From positions 62,001 through 126,000 of the forward strand of contig NZ_SRMF01000006.1 in the NCBI RefSeq assembly GCF_004768465.1: DNA of 64,000 nucleotides. The letters run 5' to 3'. Of the stretch, positions 20,530-29,439 are shown piece by piece (the first letter of the stretch is position 1; the number at the start of each line of letters is the position of its first letter). The notes under the pieces are model-generated. The model saw only the letters and a program-made list of their open reading frames with translations, did not search any database and was not told where the DNA came from. The stretch is from Natronospirillum operosum. GTDB lineage: Bacteria > Pseudomonadota > Gammaproteobacteria > Pseudomonadales > Natronospirillaceae. A program made the translations under genes and the position numbers.

Positions 20530-21717
20530 ATGTTGGATTGGAATGCACTGGAAGACGATACAGCGGTTGCAGACAAGCCGCAGCCAGAACAACCGGCGCC
20601 TGAGGTCACGACACAGGCGAGTGACGTCAACCAGCAGGTGCAGGCCGAGCTGGAGCGGCTGGATGTAGCCGCCGGTCTGGAGGAACTGGACATGAATGCC
20701 GGCCGGGTCGAGGTGGACGACAAGCGCATGATCAACTGCCGCGCCGACCTCAACCAGTTGGTGCCGTTCAAGTACGAATGGGCCTGGCAGAAATATCTGG
20801 CCGGCTGTGCCAATCACTGGATGCCGCAGGAAATCAACATGAGCGCGGACATCCAGCTGTGGAAAAGCGACTCGGGGCTGACCGATGACGAGCGGCTGAT
20901 CGTCAAACGCAGCCTGGGGTTTTTCTCCACCGCCGACAGCCTGGTAGCCAACAACCTGGTACTGGCCATCTACCGGCTGATCACCAACCCCGAATGTCGC
21001 CAGTATCTGCTGCGCCAGTCGTTCGAGGAGGCCATTCACACGCACGCCTACCAATACTGCATCGAATCTCTGGGCATGGATGAAGGCGAAATATTCAACA
21101 TGTACCGGGAAGTGCCGAGTGTAGCCAAAAAAGCCGCCTGGGGTCTGAAGTACACCCAGACGCTGGGCGACCCGAGCTTTCAGACCGGCACACCCGAAAA
21201 CGACCGGGAACTGCTGCGCAACCTGATCGCCTTCTACTGTGTACTGGAAGGCCTCTTCTTCTATTGTGGCTTTGCACAGATTCTGAGCATGGGGCGGCGC
21301 AACAAGCTGACCGGGGTCGCCGAGCAGTTCCAGTACATCCTGCGTGATGAAAGCATGCATGTGAATTTCGGCATTGATGTGATCAATCAGATCAAGGTTG
21401 AAAACCCGCATCTGTGGGACCACGCCATGCAGCAGGAAGCCACCCGCATGATCATGGAAGGCTATGAACTGGAAGCCGCTTATGCGCGGGACACCATGCC
21501 GCGTGGTGTGCTGGGCATGAATGCCGAGCAGATGAGCGAATACCTGCGCTTCATCAGCAACCGGCGGCTGCAGCAGCTCGGACTCAGCGAAGCCTACCCT
21601 GGCGCCGGCAACCCCTTCCCCTGGATGGCGGAGATCATGGACCTGAAGAAGGAGAAAAATTTCTTCGAGACCCGGGTCACCGAATACCAGGTGGGCGGGG
21701 CTCTGTCATGGGACTGA
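20530..21717 (+). CDS. nrdB: Class Ia ribonucleoside-diphosphate reductase, beta subunit
   Basis: The 395-residue radical-generating subunit. The di-iron and radical site EAIHTHAY shows Glu-x2-His followed by the Tyr that carries the radical. That Tyr separates it from class Ic proteins, which have Phe there. A second Glu-x2-His is in [12 protein letters not shown] 20530 is preferred (GGAG 7 nt upstream; [10 protein letters not shown]). The frame is open upstream only because the palindrome contains no stop. The acidic N-terminal 60 residues are an extension. It overlaps the next gene by 10 bp. Confidence 0.96.
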   Translation: MLDWNALEDDTAVADKPQPEQPAPEVTTQASDVNQQVQAELERLDVAAGLEELDMNAGRVEVDDKRMINCRADLNQLVPFKYEWAWQKYLAGCANHWMPQEINMSADIQLWKSDSGLTDDERLIVKRSLGFFSTADSLVANNLVLAIYRLITNPECRQYLLRQSFEEAIHTHAYQYCIESLGMDEGEIFNMYREVPSVAKKAAWGLKYTQTLGDPSFQTGTPENDRELLRNLIAFYCVLEGLFFYCGFAQILSMGRRNKLTGVAEQFQYILRDESMHVNFGIDVINQIKVENPHLWDHAMQQEATRMIMEGYELEAAYARDTMPRGVLGMNAEQMSEYLRFISNRRLQQLGLSEAYPGAGNPFPWMAEIMDLKKEKNFFETRVTEYQVGGALSWD

Positions 21718-22139
21718 GTGTGGCCGGCACCGCCGCCCAGGTCAGCCCCTGCATCGGCATCTGCAGTGTGACGGTCGGCGATACAGTCTGCCGAGGGTGC
21801 TTTCGCACCCTCGACGACATCGCCTGCTGGGGTCAGCTTGACGACACCAAGCGCCAGCGCCGCCTGCTGCAGCGCCAGCAGATGATTGAACAGACCTTTC
21901 ATGAGCATTTCCAACTGCTGGACGCACAGCGGTTGTTCAGTCAGTGGGCGCGCTATATCCGCACGCCGCCCGAGCCGGCCTTTGCCGCCGAAGCCTGGCT
22001 GCACCTGCTGCAAAAGGGTGCGCACAAGATACAGGACCCGCAAGCCTATGGCGTTCGGGTGTTACCCCTTGCACAAAACCAGAGCCTGCGCCAGATCTGG
22101 CGCACCTGGCGGCAGCAACTGATGGAGGAACTCGGTTGA
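21708..22139 (+). CDS. DUF1289 domain protein
   Basis: A 143-residue protein with an N-terminal DUF1289 motif at residues 13-43. It has four Cys in the pattern SPCIGICSV ... [11 protein letters not shown] and a following Trp, which look like a small metal-binding site. The C-terminal 90 residues are helical and basic, with no family I recognise. It overlaps nrdB by 10 bp and so is the third gene of the nrdAB unit. Its function is unknown. A Cys-rich partner cotranscribed with a di-iron enzyme could suggest metal or redox handling, but that is only context. Confidence 0.85.
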   Translation: MGLSVAGTAAQVSPCIGICSVTVGDTVCRGCFRTLDDIACWGQLDDTKRQRRLLQRQQMIEQTFHEHFQLLDAQRLFSQWARYIRTPPEPAFAAEAWLHLLQKGAHKIQDPQAYGVRVLPLAQNQSLRQIWRTWRQQLMEELG

Positions 22140-22142
22140 AGG

Positions 22143-22161
22143 CGGCTCAGCCGCTGAGCCG
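22143..22161. other. Hairpin between convergent genes
   Basis: CGGCTCAG-CCG-CTGAGCCG is a perfect 8-bp stem spanning the 7-bp gap between the DUF1289 gene and the convergent FMN reductase, covering the latter's stop codon. It may act as a bidirectional transcription stop, although no T-run follows. Confidence 0.45.
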
Positions 22162-22728
22162 CTGCGCAAACTCGACAAAGCCGGCTACAAGGTTATCCAG
22201 TCTTTGCGCCAGATCATCATCGGTGACCTGGCCCTGTTCGTCGATCTTCTTGTTGGCCTGACCAACCGCCAGTTGCGGGCCATAGACATGCATGCCGAGG
22301 TTGGCCATCTGCGCACGCAGGTGTGGCAGTGCGCGCAGGCCACCATTGGCACCGGGTGAGGACCCGATCAGCAGCACCGGTTTGCCGCGAAACACCTTGA
22401 TCCCGGGCTGGTCACTGGCCGTGCGGCTCATCCAGTCCAGGGTGTTTTTCAACAGCGGCGGGAACAGGCCATTGTACTCCGGGCTGACCACCACCAGAGC
22501 GCGCGCATCATCCATGCGCCGATTCAGTTCGATGATCGGCGCCGGAACGCCCTCGTTCTGTTCGATATCGCCGTCGTACAGCGGCGCGGTGAGATCTCCG
22601 GCCTGTACAACGTCGACAGCCACCTGCTGATCCTGCAGGCGCGCGACCGTGGCCGCCAGTACGCGGCCACTGATGGCCCCGGTACGGCGGCTGCCGGGCA
22701 ATACAAGTATGGGTTTGGATGTGGTCAT
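22147..22728 (-). CDS. NADPH-dependent FMN reductase family protein
   Basis: A 193-residue flavodoxin-like reductase. The phosphate-binding start is LVLPGSRRTGAISGR (residues 8-22). The family's flavin-contacting block VVSPEYNGLFPPLLKNTLDW follows near 80-100, and GSSPGANGGLRAL after it. Such enzymes reduce FMN, quinones or chromate with NADPH in the cytoplasm. It is transcribed away from the b5/FMN-binding gene, from its own 139-bp leader, so no operon partner is evident. Confidence 0.9.
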   Translation of the reverse strand: MTTSKPILVLPGSRRTGAISGRVLAATVARLQDQQVAVDVVQAGDLTAPLYDGDIEQNEGVPAPIIELNRRMDDARALVVVSPEYNGLFPPLLKNTLDWMSRTASDQPGIKVFRGKPVLLIGSSPGANGGLRALPHLRAQMANLGMHVYGPQLAVGQANKKIDEQGQVTDDDLAQRLDNLVAGFVEFAQRLSG

Positions 22729-22867
22729 GACAGACTCCCTGCGTTCCGTTTGTGGTCCAGTGTACGCAGTTTGTGTCCTGTATGGCCAATTGGAAAGCGG
22801 GGTCTTTGCACTACCTGTTCAGCACGACGCAACACGCCCCACTGGCCGGGCCAGCGGGGCGTCGGTC

Positions 22868-24067
22868 TTAGCGTGCGTCCTGCAGAGCTTCTGCGGACAC
22901 TTCACGGAACCAGTCATAGGTGCTGGTGGCACCGGAAATGCCATCGACTGCTTCCGGGTCGCCGGTCTCAATCAACTGGCGCACATAGGCCGGGAAGGCC
23001 GAGAACTGGCTGACGCCACTGTCCACCGCATTGCGCCAGCGCTGCGCATAGCCGTAGTCGGTGCGCTTGCTAAGATTGACGTTGCCGTCCTCGTCGCGCC
23101 CGATCTCGTCGTAGTGAACGCTGAAGATATAGCCATCACGCACGGTAATCTCGATCAGCGCCAACTGGCCACGCGCATTGGGCTCGGTCTCGGCATAGTA
23201 GGTACCATCCCGATAACCACCCAGCGCTTCAGGCATGGCGGGCGCAGCACGCTCGACTACCTCAGCATCCGCCAGCGCCAGCTCGAGTGCGGCCGTGAAG
23301 CTGTCAAAGGCCGAGGTAGCCCCGCTGATGGCATCCACGCCCTGCGGACCACCGGCCCGAATCAGCTGCTCCACATAGCCGGGAAAGGCCGACAGCTGCG
23401 ACACGTCCGTGGGTCTGTTGTTGCGCCAGTTGGCGGCATAGCCATAGTCCTGCAGCTTGCTGCCGGTCACGTTGCCGGCATCATCACGCTGCACTTCATC
23501 ATAGTGAGCGCCCACAATGCGGCCATCCTTGATAGTCAGTTCCACCAGCGCAATCCAGCCCCGGCTGTCCGGTTCCAGCTCGGCATAGTAGGACCCATCC
23601 GCCCATTGGGCGACACCGGAGGCTGACGGTGCTGCCGCAGCCCGGGCCGGGGCAGCCGGCTGACGCTGCGGCGCCGGGGTTGCTTCCGGCTCGGCCAGAT
23701 CAGCCGCCGTCAGGCCCGAGCCTTCCAGCACGCCGATCCGGTAGCGGGCCAGCATGGCCGCAGCCGTGGCGCTGTGGCCCCGACCATTGCCGATGGCTTC
23801 CCAGGCCTCGGTAGACTCCTGACCACACCAGTCGGCAATCACGTGTTCCGGTGTCGGGTGATTGGGGATATAGCTGGTGATGTCATACACACGACCGTCA
23901 ATGGCTTTCCAGCAGCTGTCGGTGGAATCATGTTCGGCCAGTTCGGCCAGCGAAATCTCCCGCAGATCATCATCCCCGGCAGGAGAATCAGTCAGCGCAT
24001 TGACGCCGAGCAGTGTGAGTACGCTGGCCACGAAGGCCACGAACAGGGTGTAGGCGATCTTGTTCAT
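22868..24067 (-). CDS. Membrane-anchored cytochrome b5-like / double FMN-binding protein
   Basis: A 399-residue exported electron carrier. It has an N-terminal membrane anchor (residues 5-23) and a cytochrome b5-like heme domain at about 36-113, with probable heme ligands His70 in IPNHPTP and His98 in GRGHS. A Pro/Ala linker follows, then two FMN_bind domains at about 157-262 and 283-399. Each FMN domain ends with the flavinylation motif SGATS (DAISGATSAF and DGISGATSTY), whose Thr would carry covalent FMN. It overlaps the upstream reductase gene by 4 bp (ATGA). The two products probably pass electrons from NADH through heme and FAD to periplasmic flavins. The terminal acceptor is unknown. 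Confidence 0.85.
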   Translation of the reverse strand: MNKIAYTLFVAFVASVLTLLGVNALTDSPAGDDDLREISLAELAEHDSTDSCWKAIDGRVYDITSYIPNHPTPEHVIADWCGQESTEAWEAIGNGRGHSATAAAMLARYRIGVLEGSGLTAADLAEPEATPAPQRQPAAPARAAAAPSASGVAQWADGSYYAELEPDSRGWIALVELTIKDGRIVGAHYDEVQRDDAGNVTGSKLQDYGYAANWRNNRPTDVSQLSAFPGYVEQLIRAGGPQGVDAISGATSAFDSFTAALELALADAEVVERAAPAMPEALGGYRDGTYYAETEPNARGQLALIEITVRDGYIFSVHYDEIGRDEDGNVNLSKRTDYGYAQRWRNAVDSGVSQFSAFPAYVRQLIETGDPEAVDGISGATSTYDWFREVSAEALQDAR

Positions 24068-25383
24068 AGGAAATCAAAAACCTCGCTGTGAATACGTGAG
24101 CTCGGCACTCCAGCTCGGACAAAAATCTGCTTGAGATGATCGATCATCGCCGGCGGGCCGCACATGTAGATCTCGCGCTCGGCAAAGTCAGGGCAGTGGC
24201 GCCGCAGGAAGTCTTCGCTCATCGGGCCTTCGTCCCGGAAATAGTGTGGAGTCACAGTCAGGCGCTCATGGTGCTCACCGATGTCCATGAGTTCATCCAG
24301 GTAGTAGGCCCGCACATGGTCGCGCCCCAGATAGAACAAATGCGCATTGGCGTCTTCCCGCCCGGCCTGCCCCGGCAGTTCATCAGCTTCACGCAGATGG
24401 CGGGCACCGCCGACAAAGGGCGTGACACCGATACCACCGGCCAGCCAGAGCTGATCACGCTCCGGGTACAGCCGTTCATAGAAGTCGCCGTAGGGGCCTT
24501 CAATATAGGCCGTGGTGCCGGGCGTGACGGTCTGCAGCGCATGGCTGGCATCCCCCAGATCCTTGATGCCGATACGCAGTATGGCGTCTTCCGGGCTGGA
24601 GGCGATGGTGTACGGATGCTCCTCGCCCTTGCCGGCTGACAGATTGGGGTCCATCGGCGTCAGGTAGACAAACTGACCGGCCTCATAGGGCATGGTTTTG
24701 CCCCTGGGCTTGAGTTGCACTTCCACCACATCACGCACCAGCTTCTCGACCCCGACCACTTCATACTCGTAGCGGCCGAGATGCGGTGACAGGCCTTTGC
24801 GCCAGACCATGGCGCCGATGGCGAGTACCGCCAGCACAACCCAGATCCAGAATTCTCCGGCCAGCGGAAACACGTGGGCCAGCGCCAGCAGTGTGGTCGG
24901 GATGGCCAGCAGGTGGAGCGTTTTCCAGCGCTGGTAATGCGGCCGCCCAAAGAACTGGAAAGTCGGCCCCAGGAACACCACCATCAGCAGCAAGGCACCC
25001 CAGCCGGACCACACCGGCCAGTTCTCGAACGGCGGGAACAGCGTAATGATGGCCGCCGACAGATCCGCCGGCACAGCGGCGAACCCCAGCACCACGGCGT
25101 GCGCCATGATCAGGATAAAGGCGCCGAAGCCAGCCAGGCGGTGCACCAGCCAGATCTGAGGCAGGCCGCCAAAGAAGCGGTCCAGCCCCGGCAGGCGGAT
25201 GCTCAGCGTAGCCGCAAGGAGCAACAGAGCCATGGCCAGAATGCCGGTGGCGAGCGCGAACACCCGCAACGAACTGGCCGCCCCACCATCCCAGAGCTGC
25301 AACATCCGGGGCAGAGCCAGCAAAAGTGGTAGCAGGCAGAGCAATAACAGGAGCCCGTATCCGGGCTTCAACCAGGCGCGCAT
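24064..25383 (-). CDS. Ferric reductase-like transmembrane NAD(P)H oxidoreductase
   Basis: A 439-residue membrane flavocytochrome. The N-terminal half has about six membrane spans with His residues placed for two hemes b (LVHRLAGF, MAHAVVLG, RWKTLHLL, ALAHVFPL). The C-terminal half is a ferredoxin-NADP reductase-like unit: FAD motif HPYTIASSP at about 260, NAD-binding LAGGIGVTPF at about 315, and the C-terminal CGPPAMI segment. Electrons from cytoplasmic NAD(P)H would cross the membrane. Its stop overlaps the start of the b5/FMN-binding gene, so that protein is its likely acceptor. It could also reduce Fe(III) or other external acceptors. Confidence 0.87.
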   Translation of the reverse strand: MRAWLKPGYGLLLLLCLLPLLLALPRMLQLWDGGAASSLRVFALATGILAMALLLLAATLSIRLPGLDRFFGGLPQIWLVHRLAGFGAFILIMAHAVVLGFAAVPADLSAAIITLFPPFENWPVWSGWGALLLMVVFLGPTFQFFGRPHYQRWKTLHLLAIPTTLLALAHVFPLAGEFWIWVVLAVLAIGAMVWRKGLSPHLGRYEYEVVGVEKLVRDVVEVQLKPRGKTMPYEAGQFVYLTPMDPNLSAGKGEEHPYTIASSPEDAILRIGIKDLGDASHALQTVTPGTTAYIEGPYGDFYERLYPERDQLWLAGGIGVTPFVGGARHLREADELPGQAGREDANAHLFYLGRDHVRAYYLDELMDIGEHHERLTVTPHYFRDEGPMSEDFLRRHCPDFAEREIYMCGPPAMIDHLKQIFVRAGVPSSRIHSEVFDFL

Positions 25384-25490
25384 GACGTTATCCTTGTTTG
25401 ACGCGAAACGATACCCCCATTGTGGTAGGTATTTGGCTCAGGTCAATAAATGACGGTGGTGGGGTTGATCTGGGTCAATTTCCCCAGAGG

Positions 25491-25570
25491 GTCGACAGTT
25501 GACGGAAGACAGTCGACAGTACAGCAGTGCCCCTGTCGACCCTGCACTGTCTTCTGTCGACTGTTGATCA
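25491..25570. repeat. GTCGAC-type inverted-repeat element, copy a
   Basis: An 80-bp element whose ends carry GTCGACAGTTGAC and, inverted, CTGTCGACTGTTG. It shares TGTCGACTGTC-like arms with elements at 37543, 38779 and 43471. It fills most of the 184-bp gap between the ferric-reductase-like gene and the DoxX gene. Confidence 0.55.
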
Positions 25571-25963
25571 GCACAGAAACTTCTGCAAAAACGGCGGTAT
25601 CACGGGCCGGCGCAGCCACATCAGCACCACCAGCAGCGTGAACAGCACTACAGCGCCGAGCGAGTAGGCCAGCGGATCGTGAATCAGGTGCGTCAGCAGC
25701 GCTCCGAGCATCAGAAAGCTGAGCCCGAGCGCGGCGAGGCCGACCAGAGGCTTGATCAGCAGCACCAGGCCGGCAATCAGTTCACCAATGCCCAGGGTAA
25801 TGCGAAACCAGTCCGGCAGGCCGAAGCGTTCGAAGGCCTCGACCATGCCCTCGGCCCCGGAGGCTGTCAGCCAGCCCGACCACACGTAGACGGCCGCCAG
25901 CAGCACCGTCAGATTCCAGGTCACAATCTCTTTCAGTGTATGGGCGCGTCGTTGTGCGGTCAT
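25568..25963 (-). CDS. DoxX-family membrane protein
   Basis: A 131-residue protein with four predicted membrane spans and the DoxX pattern (first helix ending YVWSGW, then GIGELIAGLVLLIKP). DoxX-like proteins are found with quinone or thiosulfate oxidoreductases and in stress-linked membrane complexes, but most lack an assigned role. The start has AGGAG 6 nt upstream. It lies 20 bp before the carboxypeptidase stop on the same strand, so the two genes are probably cotranscribed. No functional link is evident. Confidence 0.8.
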   Translation of the reverse strand: MTAQRRAHTLKEIVTWNLTVLLAAVYVWSGWLTASGAEGMVEAFERFGLPDWFRITLGIGELIAGLVLLIKPLVGLAALGLSFLMLGALLTHLIHDPLAYSLGAVVLFTLLVVLMWLRRPVIPPFLQKFLC

Positions 25964-25983
25964 GGTTTTCTCCTGTCTGGTGG

Positions 25984-27111
25984 CTACCTCAGGTCAGGCA
26001 ACACGGCACGAATGGCGGGCAGGATGTCCCGGCCCAGTTGCATGGAGCGCATTTCGGACCAGCCGTAGAGTTCATCCGGCAGGTCGTCGTTGTCCTTGAA
26101 TGGCATCTCCAGAGTATAGGCCAGGCACTCGAAGTGGTTACCGACCCAGGTGCAGCCCAGCGTCAGGTTGGCCTGCCCCGGCGCATCCTTCGGATAGCCG
26201 TGCGTGGTCTGGAACTCCGGCGTGGCCTGCAGGAAGGCAGATTCAAACCGGGACTGCAAGCCAGCAATATGATCATTGTAGGTCGGCACGCCCTGGGTGC
26301 CGGCCAGGAAGTTGTACGGAATGGCCTCGTCGCCGTGGATATCCAGAAACAGGTCGACACCGGTGGCTTTCATCTTCGCGCGCACATGGAAGACTTCCGG
26401 GCTCTTTTCAAGCGAGGGCTCGGCCCACTCCCGGTTCAGGTTGACGCCGGCGGCATTGGTCCGCAGGTGGCCGCGCACACTGCCATCCGGGTTCATGTTC
26501 GGCACCACATAGAAGACGGCATCATCCAGCAGGGTGCGGCTCAGGCCATCGTCGGTGTCCAGCAGCCGTTCCAGCAGACCCTCCACAAACCATTCCGCCA
26601 TGGATTCCCCCGGGTGCTGACGGGCGGTGATCCAGATGCGGCGGCGAGCCGACTCTTCGTCACCAATCACCAGCAGGCTGAGGTCGCGGCCATCCAGCGT
26701 CGGGCCCAGATCTTCCACCCGGCACAGATGAGACTGCTGGGCTTCCTGAATCAGATCCTGATGCTGCTCGTAGCTGTAGGGCACATAGTAGGCAAAGTAC
26801 ACCACCTCATGTTCCAGCACATGGTCGATAATCAGCTCGCCGTTCTCGTAGCGCGTATCGACCCGGAACCAGGTTTCACGGTCATAGGTGGCGCAGGCGC
26901 GGTAGTTGTCCCAGCCCTTCGGGTAGGCTGCACCGGCGGCATTCAGAATACGCAGCCGATGCGCCACGCCCGGCGAGCCCGTCAGCCGGAAATGAAACCA
27001 CTGGTAGAAGTCCGACTGATGGTCGGGGCGGATATTCAGTTGGATATCGGCCGGATCATCCGCCCGGACCACCTCGATATTGCCACTGTCAAAAGCGGTG
27101 GAAATGCGCAT
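25984..27111 (-). CDS. M14-family zinc carboxypeptidase (cytosolic carboxypeptidase-like)
   Basis: A 375-residue metallopeptidase of the M14 family, close to the M14B cytosolic carboxypeptidase group. An N-terminal beta domain (about 1-125) precedes the catalytic domain. Zinc ligands are visible in RQHPGESMAEW (His, Glu) and DIHGDEAIPYN (His). The substrate-binding segment is MNPDGSVRGHLRTNAAGVNL. A catalytic Glu fits the late YTLEMPF. There is no signal peptide, so it acts in the cytoplasm. The start has AAGGAG 9 nt upstream. Bacterial members' substrates are unknown; eukaryotic relatives remove C-terminal glutamates. Confidence 0.88.
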   Translation of the reverse strand: MRISTAFDSGNIEVVRADDPADIQLNIRPDHQSDFYQWFHFRLTGSPGVAHRLRILNAAGAAYPKGWDNYRACATYDRETWFRVDTRYENGELIIDHVLEHEVVYFAYYVPYSYEQHQDLIQEAQQSHLCRVEDLGPTLDGRDLSLLVIGDEESARRRIWITARQHPGESMAEWFVEGLLERLLDTDDGLSRTLLDDAVFYVVPNMNPDGSVRGHLRTNAAGVNLNREWAEPSLEKSPEVFHVRAKMKATGVDLFLDIHGDEAIPYNFLAGTQGVPTYNDHIAGLQSRFESAFLQATPEFQTTHGYPKDAPGQANLTLGCTWVGNHFECLAYTLEMPFKDNDDLPDELYGWSEMRSMQLGRDILPAIRAVLPDLR

Positions 27112-27253
27112 CTACTCTAACTCCTTGCAAATCATTGCGTCGAACCCTGCATCCCAGAGTCCAGTGTAGTCGATTGGCACCCATGACTCGATTTTACCGA
27201 CCAAATTCGCTATGGTTCTGCCTTCTTCACAGGCAGTGACCACAGCGATCATC

Positions 27254-28276
27254 ATGACCCAACAGACCGTTCTTACCGGCATCACCACCACCGGCATTCC
27301 GCATCTGGGCAACTATGCCGGGGCCATTCGCCCGGCCATCGAATCCAGTCTGCGCGACAGCGCCAAAAGCAGCTACTTCTTCATGGCCGACTATCATGCC
27401 CTGATCAAGTGTCAGGAACCAGAGCGGGTACGTGAAAGCACACTGGCCATTGCGGCAACCTGGCTTGCCTCCGGCCTGGATACCGATCGGGTCACCTTCT
27501 ATCGCCAGTCGGACATTCCCGAAGTCACCGAGCTGAGCTGGATTCTGACCTGTGTCGCCGCCAAAGGCCTGATGAACCGGGCGCATGCCTACAAGGCCGC
27601 CGTGCAGGACAACGTGGAAAACGAAGCGGCAGACCCGGACAAGGGCATCACCATGGGGCTGTTCAGCTACCCCATTCTGATGGCCGCCGACATCCTGCTG
27701 TTCAATGCCACCCATGTACCGGTCGGTAAGGATCAGATTCAGCATCTGGAGATGACGCGGGATATCGGCCAGCGCTTCAATCACCTGTTCGGTGAGACCT
27801 TCACGCTGCCGGAAGCCGTGGTCGACGAAAACGGCATGGTGCTGAAGGGGCTGGACGGCCGCAAGATGTCGAAGAGTTACAACAACACCATTCCATTGTT
27901 CGAAGGCGAGAAGAAGTTCCGCAAGCTGATCAACAAGATCGTGACCAATTCACTGGAGCCGGGCGAACCCAAAGACCCGGACAACTGCACCCTGTTCAGC
28001 ATCTACGCGGCCTTTGCCGATGCCGAAGCAGTGGCCGCCATGCGCCGTCAGTACGAGGAAGGCATCGGCTGGGGCGAAGCCAAGAAGCAGGTGTTCGAGC
28101 ATCTGAACGAACTGCTGAAGGACAAGCGGGAAGCCTACAACGAGCTGATCAGCGACCCGGCCGAAATCGACCGCATTCTGAAAAAGGGTGCCGAGCGCGC
28201 ACGCGAATATGCCGTGCCATTGATGGCCGACGTGCGCAAGAAAGTAGGCATTGGCCCGCTGGCGGGTGGTCTGTAA
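27254..28276 (+). CDS. trpS: Tryptophanyl-tRNA synthetase
   Basis: A 340-residue class I aminoacyl-tRNA synthetase that charges tRNA-Trp. The HIGH-equivalent motif is [12 protein letters not shown] near residue 11, and the KMSKS loop is [10 protein letters not shown] near 205. ATG 27254 (MTQQTVLTG) fits the family's N-terminus; an upstream frame codon at 27212 would add 14 atypical residues. No strong ribosome site is seen before either. It stands alone, divergent from the carboxypeptidase gene. REP hairpins begin 10 bp after its stop. Confidence 0.95.
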   Translation: MTQQTVLTGITTTGIPHLGNYAGAIRPAIESSLRDSAKSSYFFMADYHALIKCQEPERVRESTLAIAATWLASGLDTDRVTFYRQSDIPEVTELSWILTCVAAKGLMNRAHAYKAAVQDNVENEAADPDKGITMGLFSYPILMAADILLFNATHVPVGKDQIQHLEMTRDIGQRFNHLFGETFTLPEAVVDENGMVLKGLDGRKMSKSYNNTIPLFEGEKKFRKLINKIVTNSLEPGEPKDPDNCTLFSIYAAFADAEAVAAMRRQYEEGIGWGEAKKQVFEHLNELLKDKREAYNELISDPAEIDRILKKGAERAREYAVPLMADVRKKVGIGPLAGGL

Positions 28277-28286
28277 CGCTGGGCGT

Positions 28287-28454
28287 GTAGTGAGGGACGC
28301 AAGTCCCGATGAGCGTGGCACCTGTCGTGCATGACCTGTAGTGAGGGACGCAAGTCCCGATATAACAAAGCGGCTTACGCCGCCATCGCGACTCGCGTCG
28401 CTCACTACAACGGATGTGCCGCCGAACCCTGTCGCGACTCGCGTCGCTCGCTAC
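28287..28454. repeat. Cluster of four REP-type hairpins (family 1)
   Basis: Two direct units (28287-28310, 28338-28361) are followed by two inverted units (28385-28408, 28432-28454), an arrangement like a bacterial interspersed mosaic element. Each unit begins with GTAG and YGAG, then a five-bp stem with a four-base loop: GGGAC-GCAA-GTCCC in the first two, GCGAC-GCGA-GTCGC in the others. The stem bases change in pairs, so the fold is kept. They lie between trpS and the convergent pirin gene. GTAG-headed hairpins are the substrates of RAYT (TnpA_REP) transposases; none is in this window. Confidence 0.8.
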
Positions 28455-28466
28455 AAGTATTGTGCT

Positions 28467-29297
28467 TCAGGCCGTCAGACGCCCTGACTGGAAGTCCTGA
28501 ATGGCCTGTTCGATTTCTTCCACCGTGTTCATCACGAACGGGCCATACTGCACCACCGGCTCGTTGAGCGGCTGACCGCCCACCAGCAGGCAGCCTGAGC
28601 CGCCTTTGGCTTCGAGCGCCACGGCTTCACCCGCACTCAGAATGGCCACTTCACCGGCACGAATCACCTGCTTGCCGACTGTAATGTCACCCTTGTAGGC
28701 ATAGACAAAGGCCGTGTGGTTCTCCGGCAGGCTGTTGCGGAAAACGCCATCCTCTTCCCAGCGTATATCGAAGAAGCGCGGCTGCGTAGCCACGCCGCTG
28801 ACCGGGCCGACCTTGCCGTTCAACTCACCGGCCAACACGCGTACCACACCGGCGTCGAAGTCGGTTTCGGGTACGTCTTCAGCCGGAATGTCCTGATAAC
28901 GCGGGTCGGTCATCTTGTCCTTCGCCGGCAGATTGACCCAGAGCTGGAAGCCCCACAGCATGCCGTTTTCCTGCTGCGGCATCTCTTCGTGAATAATGCC
29001 CCGCCCGGCCGTCATCCACTGAATCGAACCTGGCCCGAGGTAGCCTTCGCTGCCCATGTGGTCACGGTGGCGCACACTGCCCTCGATCAGGTAGGTCACT
29101 GTTTCAAAGCCCCGATGCGGGTGGCTGGGAAAACCGGCGATATAGTCGTTGGGGTCGTCCGACTTGAATTCGTCCAGCATCAGAAAAGGGTCAACCCGCT
29201 GCAGATAGGGGCTGCCGATAATGCGTGACAGGCTGACACCGGCCCCATCCTGGGTGGGCATGCCCTTGGCCAGGCGGCTGACAGTACGTTCGCTCAT
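28467..29297 (-). CDS. Pirin-family protein
   Basis: A 276-residue bicupin protein. The metal-binding motif of the N-terminal cupin is visible (FPSHPHRGFETVTY, then HRDHMGSEG and IIHEEMP), with the three His and the Glu that bind iron in pirins. The start at 29297 (MSERTVSRL) has a strong GAGGAGGT site 9 nt upstream; an in-frame codon 45 nt earlier has none. Pirins include quercetinase-like dioxygenases and regulatory partners. It is divergent from a LysR regulator across 142 bp, its probable controller. Confidence 0.92.
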   Translation of the reverse strand: MSERTVSRLAKGMPTQDGAGVSLSRIIGSPYLQRVDPFLMLDEFKSDDPNDYIAGFPSHPHRGFETVTYLIEGSVRHRDHMGSEGYLGPGSIQWMTAGRGIIHEEMPQQENGMLWGFQLWVNLPAKDKMTDPRYQDIPAEDVPETDFDAGVVRVLAGELNGKVGPVSGVATQPRFFDIRWEEDGVFRNSLPENHTAFVYAYKGDITVGKQVIRAGEVAILSAGEAVALEAKGGSGCLLVGGQPLNEPVVQYGPFVMNTVEEIEQAIQDFQSGRLTA

Positions 29298-29439
29298 GGT
29301 GACTACACCTCCTCGGTTGGCCGGGAAACCCGTCCCCGACATTCAATTCAACAATTGCCACAGTACGGATGTGCTGTCCGCTTGCATAACGAAATTAACT
29401 GGCAGATGATTTCAAAAAGACTGAATAAACGGAGATTCC

